A stretch of DNA of 33,076 nucleotides, taken from positions 1 through 33,076 of IMG/VR virus record IMGVR_UViG_3300050033_000355. One strand, written 5' to 3'. Source of the stretch: a virus. Under the pieces are notes generated by a model, which worked only from the letters and a program-made list of their open reading frames with translations, was not told the origin of the DNA and made no database searches. Both the position numbers and the translations under genes were made by a program. Of the stretch, positions 9,013-15,941 are shown piece after piece; within the stretch, counting starts at the first letter, position 1; every line of letters begins with the position of its first letter.

Positions 9013-9630
9013 CTAATCAGAGTTGTAAGGCACCGCATGAATTTCGTAATGCCGTTGCTCAACGAAATAAAGGCTCCCTTGACCGTCTTTTTTCACGCGG
9101 GTCGAGCCTTTGAAAATGATTTTTTGACAGGTAAAATTCACCATGTCGGCGTTGTCCGCAGCCGACTTTACTTGAACCGGGTCTGTTCCGTTACTGTCGT
9201 CCACGGCTAAATCCCGTCCGGCGGCGGTAATCCATCCCGCCGTCACTTTCAAATCGCGGTCGGTGTCGCCCTTCTGCGAAAGTGCCGCATCGTGCGTTCC
9301 AACCCATGCATTGATGGTTTTCCAGTTCCAATTATTATCCACCTGATCCGGCTGGTTAATTGCCGCGTCAATAAATTCAGCCTCAAACGTCACATTCCAG
9401 ATTTCAATCCTACTTTCTGGAACTGCAACGGTTGAACCGTTTGCGGTAGTCGTGTTGATGACTCGCGGAACACTGCTATCTTTGTAAATCTCGCGTGGCT
9501 TGGTATCATTGGAGATGTAATTCTGATCGAATGTGCTGATACCAAGATTAACAAACCACGCCACAATCGCGCGCTCGACTTGCGAGCCTAGATTGGGCAG
9601 CGGTTCAATGTTTGGCAGGTTGTCGAGCAT
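9013..9630 (-). CDS. Hypothetical neck / tail-terminator-position protein
   Basis: A 205-residue protein beginning MLDNLPNIEPLPNLG. Its N-terminus (VERAIVAWFVNLGISTFDQNYIS) and mixed alpha/beta body with DSNGTDPVQV could suit a tail-terminator or completion protein, but no family motif is evident. It follows the 278-residue neck-position gene by 26 nt and precedes the tail tube region, which is where lambda-like phages place these functions. Confidence 0.6.
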   Translation of the reverse strand: MLDNLPNIEPLPNLGSQVERAIVAWFVNLGISTFDQNYISNDTKPREIYKDSSVPRVINTTTANGSTVAVPESRIEIWNVTFEAEFIDAAINQPDQVDNNWNWKTINAWVGTHDAALSQKGDTDRDLKVTAGWITAAGRDLAVDDSNGTDPVQVKSAADNADMVNFTCQKIIFKGSTRVKKDGQGSLYFVEQRHYEIHAVPYNSD

Positions 9631-9656
9631 TCAGGAAACGGATAAAGTCAAAGCTA

Positions 9657-10493
9657 TCAGCCTAAAATTCTCTGAAATGGCATCATGGCATCCGTCAATC
9701 GTCGTTCAAGCTCACCAACTGCCACGCCGGATTCTTTATCAATCGCAGATTGTAGCATCGGGCCAGCCTTTTCCACCAATGCGCGTCGCCGTTTCGCGTC
9801 CAACACAGAATTGCTGTTCTCGCCAACATTGTTTTCCGCCACGGCTACAAACTCGTCGCCCATTGTTTGCATGGAAAAACTGCCGAGTTGGGCCGGCGAA
9901 AGCCCATTCAAATCGTTCGCGCGTCCTGGAAAATCACGCTTCCGATAGCGGTTTTTGAACAATGGACTCGAAACACAGGCGTCCCGCGCCGGAATGAAGC
10001 CAGATTGCTCGAAATGCCCACTCGAATGACGCGTAAGCACCATCTGGCTCAATAACCGCGCAATGGTCGCTTGCCGCGCCGCCGCCGAACCTTTTCCGGT
10101 CGGCAGGATGTTGGATGGCAGTGCCCACCGGCTGCCAGTAAGCATATTAAAATTCGGATTTCCAAGCGAATTTAACCCAGCAGGCCGCATCTTCGACATA
10201 ACCACCAAAACACCAAGCTGAACGGGAGCAGCTTTTTTTGATTGAACTTTGAAATAACGCGGCTTTTTAGCCAAAGATGGCTTTCCGGTCTTCGTAACTG
10301 GCGTCACGTCCACGTTCAATTCTTCATCCATCCTCCCTGTCGGAACGAACGGCGTCCAATTTATCGCATCCTGTAAAAACATGCCCATGCTAGTAACGCA
10401 TTGCTCCTGTAATGTCCGCCGATTCAGCTTAATCAATTCAGGAGTCGCCCGATTCAAGACCGAAGCATCAAGCGTTAATGACATCTCATTCAT
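9657..10493 (-). CDS. Hypothetical neck-region protein
   Basis: A 278-residue protein beginning MNEMSLTLDASVLNRATPEL. It has a helical N-terminus, a basic stretch around residues 65-90 (TKTGKPSLAKKPRYFKVQSKK) and a helical C-terminus. HK97 gp10-like neck proteins occupy this position and also have Lys-rich centres, but the length is greater than usual and I cannot assert homology. It opens the tail array after the small minus-strand genes. Confidence 0.6.
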   Translation of the reverse strand: MNEMSLTLDASVLNRATPELIKLNRRTLQEQCVTSMGMFLQDAINWTPFVPTGRMDEELNVDVTPVTKTGKPSLAKKPRYFKVQSKKAAPVQLGVLVVMSKMRPAGLNSLGNPNFNMLTGSRWALPSNILPTGKGSAAARQATIARLLSQMVLTRHSSGHFEQSGFIPARDACVSSPLFKNRYRKRDFPGRANDLNGLSPAQLGSFSMQTMGDEFVAVAENNVGENSNSVLDAKRRRALVEKAGPMLQSAIDKESGVAVGELERRLTDAMMPFQRILG

Positions 10494-10510
10494 TCAACTT
10501 CCGCCCGCAG

Positions 10511-10687
10511 TCAAAATTGACTCCGATGTCCAGAACTTGTGAGATGCCATTTCGAGCAATCCGGGCATAAATACGTCCGCAAAAACTGAATGTCCCCGCA
10601 TTTCACCAATATCTCACCAGCCCGCACCGCCGCCTTCTCGTGGCTGTCAAACTTCACCTTGCCCGACTTGCGGCAGACTTTTTTCAT
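10511..10687 (-). CDS. Small zinc-ribbon-like phage protein
   Basis: A 58-residue protein starting MKKVCRKSGKVKFDSHEKAA. It carries one Cys near the N-terminus and a C-terminal CPDCSKWHLTSSG, the CxxCxxWHLTS pattern I know from small phage zinc-finger-like proteins, with a further Cys in between. These would bind zinc through Cys/His ligands; the molecular role is unknown. The ATG overlaps the stop of the preceding 53-residue gene (ATGA at 10684-10687). Confidence 0.6.
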   Translation of the reverse strand: MKKVCRKSGKVKFDSHEKAAVRAGEILVKCGDIQFLRTYLCPDCSKWHLTSSGHRSQF

Positions 10688-10845
10688 TCCGCCTTCTTTT
10701 CCGTGTGCCAGCACGTTTCCTTCCGCTCATGCAACTTGATCGCACCACGCAAATCATCTTCCAGATTCGGGCTGTGCTTATCCAGCAACCCAGACCGAAT
10801 CTTCATAGCCAAGTCCGCCACCAAAAGCTCAAGATTGATTTTCAT
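10684..10845 (-). CDS. Small hypothetical protein
   Basis: A 53-residue, largely helical, charged protein beginning MKINLELLVADLAMKIRSG. Its start overlaps the end of the replication-like gene by 17 nt and its stop overlaps the zinc-ribbon gene, so it is embedded in a translationally coupled trio (10511-11269). No family recognised. Confidence 0.5.
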   Translation of the reverse strand: MKINLELLVADLAMKIRSGLLDKHSPNLEDDLRGAIKLHERKETCWHTEKKAE

Positions 10846-11269
10846 TTCCATTCCTTTCTTCCACAATCTCACCCGGCTTCTTCGCCATCGGCGGTCGCCA
10901 GCCGGATGTTTTTTTCTTGGCGCGATATTCTGCCTGCTTGCCCCGATTGTATTCGCGCCGGTCGTCCTGATTCTTGATAACTTGATAAAATTCCCAGTTC
11001 ACCAGCCGATATTGAAACTGTCCCTCCTTTACTATCCTCCGCCCATCCTCAAGTTTTGACCGGCTGTTCGGATCGGGTCTTTGCAGAAAGTCCAACGCCG
11101 AAACGATTTCAGACTCTTCACCGCCAAGCGTGAACGCCAACAGCTTTGGATTCACTTCGACCCGCCCAGCGCGTGCTTTTGTCGTCATGTAATCCCACAC
11201 CGCAAACACATTGATCCCAGCACCAACCATTGAACCTTCAAATTTGCTTTCAAAAGATTTGCCATACAT
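10829..11269 (-). CDS. Replication-associated winged-helix-like protein
   Basis: A 146-residue protein. The run ALDFLQRPDPNSRS, then DGRRI, then a YRLVNWEFYQ motif and a DDRREYNRGKQAEYRAKKK basic tail match a pattern I know from phage replication-module proteins with an N-terminal winged-helix domain (PDPxSR, GRRI, NYxxYR, RREYxR). The preceding region (VWDYMTTKARAGRVEVNPKLLAF) fits the domain's first part. The start at 11269 is followed by a second in-frame Met at codon 14. It lies directly beside the DnaA-box-like sites at 11309-11346. An initiator or helicase-loading role is an inference; the protein is short for a full initiator. Confidence 0.55.
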   Translation of the reverse strand: MYGKSFESKFEGSMVGAGINVFAVWDYMTTKARAGRVEVNPKLLAFTLGGEESEIVSALDFLQRPDPNSRSKLEDGRRIVKEGQFQYRLVNWEFYQVIKNQDDRREYNRGKQAEYRAKKKTSGWRPPMAKKPGEIVEERNGNENQS

Positions 11270-11308
11270 TCAATCATTTCACAGAAATACTATACACTGT
11301 CAAACAAA

Positions 11309-11346
11309 TTATACATTTGTGGATTTTGTGTAGATTCTGTGGACAA
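11309..11346. promoter_or_regulatory. Cluster of DnaA-box-like motifs
   Basis: Three 9-mers resemble the DnaA box TTATNCACA or its complement: TTATACATT at 11309, TGTGGATTT at 11318 and TGTGGACAA at 11338 (eight of nine to TGTGGATAA). A fourth weaker TGTGTAGAT lies at 11327. They are spaced 9-11 bp in an A/T-rich stretch just upstream of the replication-like gene. This fits an origin or DnaA-regulated promoter, but short degenerate boxes also occur by chance. Confidence 0.4.
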
Positions 11347-11648
11347 CGGAGAATCAGACCCAAGCTGCGATTCGGCGCTCGCTTTTCTTGATTGTTTCAA
11401 CGCCATCACCGCTACTTTTTAAGTTTTGTCCGTAGAATTACATAAAAAAACTGCTCTCATACAGAGACGTGCGAGTTCCGTCACTAGCTATCAAGGACTT
11501 ACGCCAAAAAGAATCCTTATTGGGGGGGTTCCGAGGCACGATTTGACGAAGTGCGCTTAAATCGAATCCTGGAGCGATTGCGGGCCATCGCTGGCATCGT
11601 GGCGATATGGCGTTGGCTGGCTGTTGGTATGTTCACCCCGCTTTCCAG

Positions 11649-11685
11649 TTGCGGCTCGTCCTGGCTTAACGTGGCGCGCTGGCTG
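11649..11685. repeat. 37-bp direct repeat, copy 1
   Basis: A perfect 37-bp repeat (starting TTGCGGCTCGTCCTGGCTTA) recurs at 11758-11794, 109 bp downstream. The spacing is not a multiple of three and no gene covers it. The surrounding block is rich in GGCTGG and TTGGC motifs. Confidence 0.9.
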
Positions 11686-11757
11686 TTGGCCATGTCATCC
11701 GGCCCGCCGACATCGCGACGGCGATAGGCTGCGGCTTGTGTGCATCGGCTTTATGGC

Positions 11758-11794
11758 TTGCGGCTCGTCCTGGCTTAACGTGGCGCGCTGGCTG
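11758..11794. repeat. 37-bp direct repeat, copy 2
   Basis: Second perfect copy of the repeat at 11649-11685. Both copies are followed within about 10 bp by related GCTGTTGG / GCTGGTATG sequence, so the original duplicated unit may have been longer. Confidence 0.9.
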
Positions 11795-11942
11795 GTATGT
11801 TGTCGGCTTGCCAGCAAATCGGCTGGCCAGTGGTGCGCGGTGTTCTCCGTTGGCTGGCTCGCATGGCCGGCCAGGCTAGACCGTTGCCAGCTTATCGGCC
11901 TATTTTCCCGCCTGAAAAATAGTTAAATCTTTTTTCGTTTGG

Positions 11943-11974
11943 CTATTGACAATAGCAGTAAATCGGTTTAGTCT
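11943..11974 (+). promoter_or_regulatory. Putative promoter of the plus-strand operon with -35 palindrome
   Basis: TTGACA (11946-11951) is a perfect -35 hexamer; 17 bp later TAGTCT (11969-11974) is a weak -10. The -35 is embedded in CTATTGACAATAG, a 6-bp inverted repeat around a central A (11943-11955), which is a plausible operator. The first gene of the operon starts at 12041, leaving a leader of about 60 nt with a hairpin. Confidence 0.5.
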
Positions 11975-11993
11975 CATTTCAGTTAAGCAACAA

Positions 11994-12040
11994 TTAACCA
12001 AAAAAAGCCGGGCGCGGCGAAAAACACGCAATAAAATCAA
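11994..12040 (+). promoter_or_regulatory. Leader hairpin element, copy 1
   Basis: After an A7 run, GCCG-GGCG-CGGC (12007-12018) forms a 4-bp hairpin with a GGCG loop, followed by GAAAAACACGC and an A-rich linker of 22 nt to the ATG at 12041. A near-copy stands before the clamp gene (12700-12750), with compensating stem changes and the same loop. Read on the minus strand, the hairpin is followed by seven T and could instead be a terminator. Confidence 0.5.
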
Positions 12041-12220
12041 ATGAAAAACACATTCAGCAAAGCAATAATAAGTTGGTGCTCGCAGCATTCGTGGTTTGTT
12101 TCGGCAAGCGAAACAAAAATAGTTTGTAAAGATCAATACTCGGATGGAACGGAAAACATCGTTTGTTTTCTGGCTGGCGAACAAACATTTGAGGACATTC
12201 GGGACTGGGCAGGATATTAA
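12041..12220 (+). CDS. Small hypothetical protein, first gene of the plus-strand operon
   Basis: A 59-residue protein beginning MKNTFSKAIISWCSQHSWFV and ending TFEDIRDWAGY. The frame is intact, the composition is protein-like, and it follows the promoter and leader hairpin with a short A-rich linker. The opposite-strand open frame over the same DNA is rejected as a shadow. No family recognised. Confidence 0.6.
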   Translation: MKNTFSKAIISWCSQHSWFVSASETKIVCKDQYSDGTENIVCFLAGEQTFEDIRDWAGY

Positions 12221-12272
12221 ACATTCAACCGCGTTTTAAACGTAAAAATTCAACTGACGACAACCAAATCCC

Positions 12273-12312
12273 GCCGGCGATTGGCCGGCAAAAAAAACTG
12301 AAAGAAAATAAA
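12273..12312 (+). promoter_or_regulatory. Leader hairpin element, divergent third copy
   Basis: GCCGGC-GATTG-GCCGGC (12273-12289) forms a 6-bp hairpin, followed by A8 and an A-rich linker of 23 nt to the ATG at 12313. Sequence differs from the other two leaders, but the architecture (GC hairpin, 22-23 nt A-rich spacer, ATGAAAA) is the same. Confidence 0.4.
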
Positions 12313-12462
12313 ATGAAAACCAGAATTGATAGCCGATTTTCCTGCTTGTTGGATTTGAGATTCATGCGCTCTGCAAATCGCATGGCTCGCAAGATGAATT
12401 TAAAAACTCCGTATCCCCGCGAGATGCGGCGCAAGCTGATTCAAAAAATTTACGGATGGTAA
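12313..12462 (+). CDS. Small basic hypothetical protein
   Basis: A 49-residue protein beginning MKTRIDSRFSCLLDLRFMRS and rich in Arg, Lys and Met (predicted pI strongly basic), ending QKIYGW. It may bind nucleic acid, but nothing specific supports that. The start is placed by the A-rich leader and hairpin; internal Met codons at 18 and 24 are alternatives. Confidence 0.5.
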   Translation: MKTRIDSRFSCLLDLRFMRSANRMARKMNLKTPYPREMRRKLIQKIYGW

Positions 12463-12497
12463 AAACTGGCAAACCACAATCAAACCAAAACATAATT

Positions 12498-12695
12498 ATG
12501 AAATCTTACCAAATGACGGCAATTACAAGGCCTTGGAATGACGGCGCGAAAACTACCTTTTGCATTGATGGAAAAAGGGTTTCCTCAGCTCGTTTCGGGG
12601 CTGTTAATTGTGCGGCAACGCGCAAAGACACATTTATGACGACGATGGGCAAGGATGGCGCTATTCGGCAACATCATTTTGCGTATTTTCTCTAA
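12498..12695 (+). CDS. Small hypothetical protein
   Basis: A 65-residue protein beginning MKSYQMTAITRPWNDGAKTT, with a probable small beta-rich fold (FCIDGKRVSSARFGAVNC). The start is chosen over an upstream in-frame Met because that one would overlap the preceding gene and because the A/T-rich CATAATT context matches neighbouring starts. It ends 55 nt before the clamp gene. No family recognised. Confidence 0.5.
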   Translation: MKSYQMTAITRPWNDGAKTTFCIDGKRVSSARFGAVNCAATRKDTFMTTMGKDGAIRQHHFAYFL

Positions 12696-12699
12696 TCCT

Positions 12700-12750
12700 T
12701 TAACCAACAAAAAAAGCCCGGCGGGGCGAAAAACACGCGAACAAAAAACT
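12700..12750 (+). promoter_or_regulatory. Leader hairpin element, copy 2 (clamp gene leader)
   Basis: TTAACCA, an A7 run, then GCCC-GGCG-GGGC (12716-12727) forming a 4-bp hairpin with the same GGCG loop as copy 1, then GAAAAACACGCG and an A-rich linker of 23 nt to the ATG at 12751. Compared with 11994-12040, the fourth stem pair has changed from G-C to C-G on both sides, which preserves pairing. Confidence 0.5.
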
Positions 12751-14283
12751 ATGAAAACAACATTCAACGTCAAATCATTCACCCAGTCCCTAATCTTGTC
12801 GGCGCGATGCGGTGCCAAGCGTTCAACCTTGCCAATTCTGGCGAATGCTCGTTTGGTTCAAACGGCGGATCGCTTTGAAATTGTCACCACTGATTTAGAC
12901 AATTTTCTTTCCGTCTCAATACCGAATGTCGGCGAAGTCGGAGAAACCACTGTGCCGGCTTGCCAGTTGCGCAACACTGTGAAGCTTTGCAAAGGCGAAG
13001 TTGAAATTGAGACGGCGGCGCAAAAGCTGGCTGTGCGCAATGGTTCAAACTTTTCTTTGGATTGCTTGCCGGTTTCTGAATTTCCAGCGATGCCTGATTT
13101 TAACAAGCCGGAAAAATTCACGGTCAAGATTGCCGATTTGCGCCGCGCTTTGAAATTGGTTTCGTTCGCGCAAAGCACAGAGCATAGCCGATACGTCTTA
13201 TGCGGGATTTACTTTGAAATTGCCAAGGGCAATTTGCGCCTTGTCGCCACCGATGGCAAGCGCTGCGCCCTGAATGACATTCTCGCTACTATGCCAGAAA
13301 AGATGGATGATAGCTTCATCCTGCCAAGCGGCGCGGTTTCTTTGCTGGAAAGCGCCTTGCCGAAACCGTCCAAAAAGGAATTGCCTGGCGTGGGGGAAAT
13401 TTCAATTGAAATGACGAAAAACAATGTCCGCTTTTCGTTTGAAACATTGGCCGGAGTCATTCAGCTAACATCTAAAAAGCTAGAAGGAAATTTCCCGAAT
13501 TATCGGCAAATCATTCCCGGCAAAGGCTGGCAAACGGTAAATTTCAATCGCGCTGAATTTTTGGCGGCGCTGAAGACGGCGGAAAAATTCACGGATGAAA
13601 AATCCACGGATGAAAAATCCAACAGCGTCAAATTGTCATTCACCAATGGGCAATGCGTTGTTTCGGCATCATCGGCAAGCATGGGCGGCGCTGAAAATAC
13701 GCTGGCGATGAATTGGACGGTCGAAGCATGGTCAATTGCGTTCAATCCTTGTTACATGATTGAATGCGTTGAGACTGGCGAAGGGGAAACGGTGGAAATG
13801 GTTTTTCAAAAAGCCGATGAAGTCTTATCCACCGATTGCAAACAGTTTTATCTTAATCCCAACCCGGCGCAGATTGTTTCCGAATCGTTTCTTTACGTCA
13901 TCATGCCACTGTCTTTGGGGAAAGACTGGCAAGATGTCCCTGGCGCAAAGGATGAAGCCAAGCCGGCCACGATTGAACAAAAGACAGTCACAATCGGGAA
14001 AGGGATTGTGTGCGATGCCGATGCGCAAAGCCGGCAGATTGGCCAGCCGGCAAAGATTGTCACGCCACAAGTTGCGCCGATGGCGGGAATGACGCCTTTG
14101 GGAATTGCGCCGGCCAAAATTCCCAGCTTGGTTGAATATACATTGCGCCATTTGCCTAAAGGTGTGGCTTTTGTCCATCCTGCCCAGAAAGCCGGACGGC
14201 TTGAAAACTTGGATCATGCGCCAGCCATTGCTGCCGCAAAACTCTGTCTTGAAAGTGCCGGCCATATCGGCTTTACCAAATAA
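12751..14283 (+). CDS. dnaN: DNA polymerase III beta sliding clamp with C-terminal extension
   Basis: A 510-residue protein; bacterial clamps are about 365-390. Residues 1-389 match the three-domain ring-forming clamp that tethers DNA polymerase: ATDGKRCAL near 167-174 (family ATDGHRLA), EGNFPNYRQIIP near 245-256 (family DGRFPDYRRVIP) and LYVIMPLSL near 381-389 (the usual C-terminal end YVVMPMRL). About 121 further residues follow (390-510), Ala/Pro/Gly-rich in the middle and helical at the end, with no motif I recognise. The ATG at 12751 is chosen because the first clamp strand follows at once and the leader fits; the upstream in-frame extension has no clamp similarity. A 10-residue in-frame duplication (TDEKSTDEKS) lies at 281-290. 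It heads a DNA-metabolism operon and may replace or compete with the host clamp. Confidence 0.9.
   Translation: MKTTFNVKSFTQSLILSARCGAKRSTLPILANARLVQTADRFEIVTTDLDNFLSVSIPNVGEVGETTVPACQLRNTVKLCKGEVEIETAAQKLAVRNGSNFSLDCLPVSEFPAMPDFNKPEKFTVKIADLRRALKLVSFAQSTEHSRYVLCGIYFEIAKGNLRLVATDGKRCALNDILATMPEKMDDSFILPSGAVSLLESALPKPSKKELPGVGEISIEMTKNNVRFSFETLAGVIQLTSKKLEGNFPNYRQIIPGKGWQTVNFNRAEFLAALKTAEKFTDEKSTDEKSNSVKLSFTNGQCVVSASSASMGGAENTLAMNWTVEAWSIAFNPCYMIECVETGEGETVEMVFQKADEVLSTDCKQFYLNPNPAQIVSESFLYVIMPLSLGKDWQDVPGAKDEAKPATIEQKTVTIGKGIVCDADAQSRQIGQPAKIVTPQVAPMAGMTPLGIAPAKIPSLVEYTLRHLPKGVAFVHPAQKAGRLENLDHAPAIAAAKLCLESAGHIGFTK
13591..13620 (+). repeat. In-frame 15-bp tandem duplication in the clamp gene
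   Basis: ACGGATGAAAAATCC occurs twice back to back (13591-13605, 13606-13620), adding TDEKS twice to a loop of the third clamp domain. Both copies are identical, which suggests a recent slippage event or a loop tolerant of length change. Confidence 0.9.
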
Positions 14284-14304
14284 AAACAAACACGAAAGAA
14301 CACA

Positions 14305-14805
14305 ATGAAAACGACAAAACTATCAAACGGGATCGCGCTTTACGCGGCCAGCATGGGGAAACTGTTCCGCGTCACGCATATTTGCCTGGACGGGGCGCAG
14401 GCAAACCAAGCAATGAGCCAAGACAAAACGATTGCGTTAATCGCGGAAGATCGAAACGGGCTTTGCTACCTAGCCAAAACCTACGGAAATGTTGCGCCGT
14501 CCGCGATTCTGGACGATTTGAAGCAAGACAGGCCGACGCTGGCGAACGTCAAGCCGGTTTGCTCGGACATGAGCGAGGACGACGGCAAACGGATCAGCAT
14601 CCACACGCCCGGCGGATTAAATGCCGAGGCGACAAAGTTAGTCGGGGCGCGGATCGCGGAGCTGGAGCGGCAGAAAACGGCGCTGCTGGCGGCGCTGGTG
14701 CGGCTGGTTGAGAAATCGCAGGTGCCCGACGCGCAGCCGTGGGCGTTCGCCGAGGCGCTCGACCAAGCCCGCGCCGCACTAGGCAAAGCGAAGGGGGTTT
14801 TGTGA
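14305..14805 (+). CDS. Hypothetical protein of the DNA-metabolism operon
   Basis: A 166-residue protein beginning MKTTKLSNGIALYAASMGKL. The N-terminal half looks alpha/beta (FRVTHICLDGAQAN, TIALIAEDRNGLCYLAKTYG); the C-terminal half is a long helix with RIAELERQKTALLAALVRLVEKS, which is probably coiled coil. It starts 21 nt after the clamp gene in the same A-rich context and overlaps the next gene by GTGA at 14802-14805. No family recognised. Confidence 0.65.
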   Translation: MKTTKLSNGIALYAASMGKLFRVTHICLDGAQANQAMSQDKTIALIAEDRNGLCYLAKTYGNVAPSAILDDLKQDRPTLANVKPVCSDMSEDDGKRISIHTPGGLNAEATKLVGARIAELERQKTALLAALVRLVEKSQVPDAQPWAFAEALDQARAALGKAKGVL

Positions 14806-15038
14806 AAATCCAAGACCTGCCCGAAGGCGTCAGCAAATTAAAGTTGCGCGCCGATGCTCCAAAGTGGGCGCACGATCCTTTCTTCAAAAAGGAAATGCTC
14901 GTTTCAAAAATCACCGGCTTTGCCGGAGTCATTGGCCTTGCGCCCTTCGCCCTTGGCGCGGCTGTCCCCGCCAAAAACAAACACGCCATTGCTGGGGAAA
15001 ACTACCGCCAATGGCTCGACATGATGGAGGCCGCGTGA
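14802..15038 (+). CDS. Small hypothetical protein (GTG start)
   Basis: A 78-residue protein read from GTG at 14802, beginning VKIQDLPEGVSKLKLRADAP. The GTG overlaps the previous stop and the TGA overlaps the next GTG, so it is translationally coupled on both sides. A longer frame from 14739 would overlap the previous gene and is rejected. A Gly/Ala/Leu-rich stretch (ITGFAGVIGLAPFALGAAVP) could be a weak membrane segment. Unknown function. Confidence 0.6.
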   Translation: MKIQDLPEGVSKLKLRADAPKWAHDPFFKKEMLVSKITGFAGVIGLAPFALGAAVPAKNKHAIAGENYRQWLDMMEAA

Positions 15039-15658
15039 AATCAATCAGCCTATTTTACCGGGACGGCACGAGCGACAAGGTTTATCGCGCCGAGATCGTG
15101 CCGGACGGCGCAGAGTATCGCGTCAATTTCCAGTTTGGCCGGCGGGGGACAAAGCTGGCAGAAGGCACCAAAACCAGAATCCCGGTTTCGCTCGCTCTGG
15201 CGGAGAACATCTTTGCCAAGCTGGTCGCCGAGAAGCGCGGCAAAGGCTACACCGAGGAAGCGGGGGGAACGGCGGCGGCAATCGCGCAAGCCAAGAGCGT
15301 AATCCAGTGGCGGCGGCTTTTGCGCCATAACATCAAAAATCAGTTGGCAACTGCTCGGATAAAACGCCACGATAAACCCAAGCGCGTCGCCCGGCGCTCG
15401 AACAACGCAAACGGAAACCTGAAAGCAATCCAAACCGAAATGATGGCCCGCCGCCGCGAACTGATTGACGCGCAAAAGAAGCAAGGCGGCGGATGCGGGG
15501 CAATCCAGCTCAAATCCGACAACCTGCTTTTCTGCTACAACCCGAACCGCCAGGAGAGCCGGTCAAACCCGCTCGGCGAAAAGTTCTATGTCACCGGGAC
15601 AATGAACGGATGCCCGGTCATCGTGAACGAGTTCGACATCTACGCGGAGGCCGCATGA
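15035..15658 (+). CDS. WGR-domain-like protein (GTG start)
   Basis: A 207-residue protein starting at GTG 15035. Residues 1-80 fit a WGR domain: an initial strand (ISLFYRDGTSDKVYRAEIV), then FQFGRRGTKLAEGTKT at about 34-49, in the place of the usual WGRIG core (Phe replaces Trp), then the A-x-x-x-F-x-K-L helix and GKGYTE that end many WGR domains. WGR domains of PARPs and bacterial proteins bind 5'-phosphorylated or nicked DNA. Residues 81-207 are basic, helical and unassigned, and end in a beta-rich segment. It overlaps the genes on both sides (GTGA, ATGA) and lies 2 genes before the ligase-like gene, which suggests a shared role at nicks. Confidence 0.65.
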   Translation: MKSISLFYRDGTSDKVYRAEIVPDGAEYRVNFQFGRRGTKLAEGTKTRIPVSLALAENIFAKLVAEKRGKGYTEEAGGTAAAIAQAKSVIQWRRLLRHNIKNQLATARIKRHDKPKRVARRSNNANGNLKAIQTEMMARRRELIDAQKKQGGGCGAIQLKSDNLLFCYNPNRQESRSNPLGEKFYVTGTMNGCPVIVNEFDIYAEAA

Positions 15659-15846
15659 ATCCACAGCACCTCGAAACACTCACGAAGGCGGCGCAATGCG
15701 CCGACCTCCTCACAAGCGACATCCGCCAAGCGCACCACTACGCAGCGCAAGATGACCCCGTGCTGGCAATGGTGCTGCTCGATCTCATCGCCGACGCCGC
15801 GAAGCTCAAGAATCGGCTGGCGCAACTGGAAGGATGCTTCCGATGA
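15655..15846 (+). CDS. Small helical hypothetical protein
   Basis: A 63-residue protein beginning MNPQHLETLTKAAQCADLLT. The sequence is almost entirely helical with a Leu-rich middle (VLAMVLLDLIADAAKLKNRL) that may be an amphipathic coiled coil. The ATG at 15655 overlaps the preceding TGA and the stop overlaps the next ATG. No family recognised. Confidence 0.55.
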   Translation: MNPQHLETLTKAAQCADLLTSDIRQAHHYAAQDDPVLAMVLLDLIADAAKLKNRLAQLEGCFR

Positions 15847-15929
15847 CCCACAAGCAATTCAGCGCGAAAGGCGGCAAGGCCGGGACGGGCGAGGCGAAAG
15901 CCCGCCCGGCTGCCCAACGCCGCGCTTGA
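15843..15929 (+). CDS. Very small GGKA-type basic protein
   Basis: A 28-residue protein, start ATGA-coupled at 15843. Its core KGGKAGTGEAKARP resembles small phage hypothetical proteins that continue with a longer basic tail, so this may be a shortened form. It ends 12 nt before the ligase-like gene. Confidence 0.4.
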   Translation: MTHKQFSAKGGKAGTGEAKARPAAQRRA

Positions 15930-15941
15930 GCCAAGCCGCCA

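Larger units (their letters stand above)
11270..12040. other. Long non-coding region: candidate origin / divergent control region
   Basis: This 770-base gap separates divergent gene sets. It contains, left to right: an A/T-rich block with DnaA-box-like motifs (11309-11346) and a TATAAT on the minus strand (rc at 11308-11313); a run of seven G at 11522-11528; a G/C-rich, GGCTGG-rich block from about 11600 to 11910 with a 37-bp direct repeat; and a plus-strand promoter and leader at 11943-12040. A 100-codon plus-strand open frame (11624-11926) crosses the repeat, but the two repeat copies are read in different frames, so I do not call it a gene. Confidence 0.6.

Noticed and set aside
11520-11600. 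tRNA-like T-arm (AATCGAATCC) in the G-run region
   Set aside because: No D-arm, anticodon arm or acceptor stem pairs around it.
11624-11926. Plus-strand open frame of 100 codons in the non-coding block
   Set aside because: It spans both copies of the 37-bp repeat in different reading frames and has biased, Trp/Arg/Cys-rich composition; it looks like a by-product of G/C-rich sequence.
11900-12434. Minus-strand open frames opposite the 59- and 49-residue plus-strand genes
   Set aside because: They lie opposite real small genes with leaders and hairpins, and have Phe/Arg/Cys-rich shadow-like composition.
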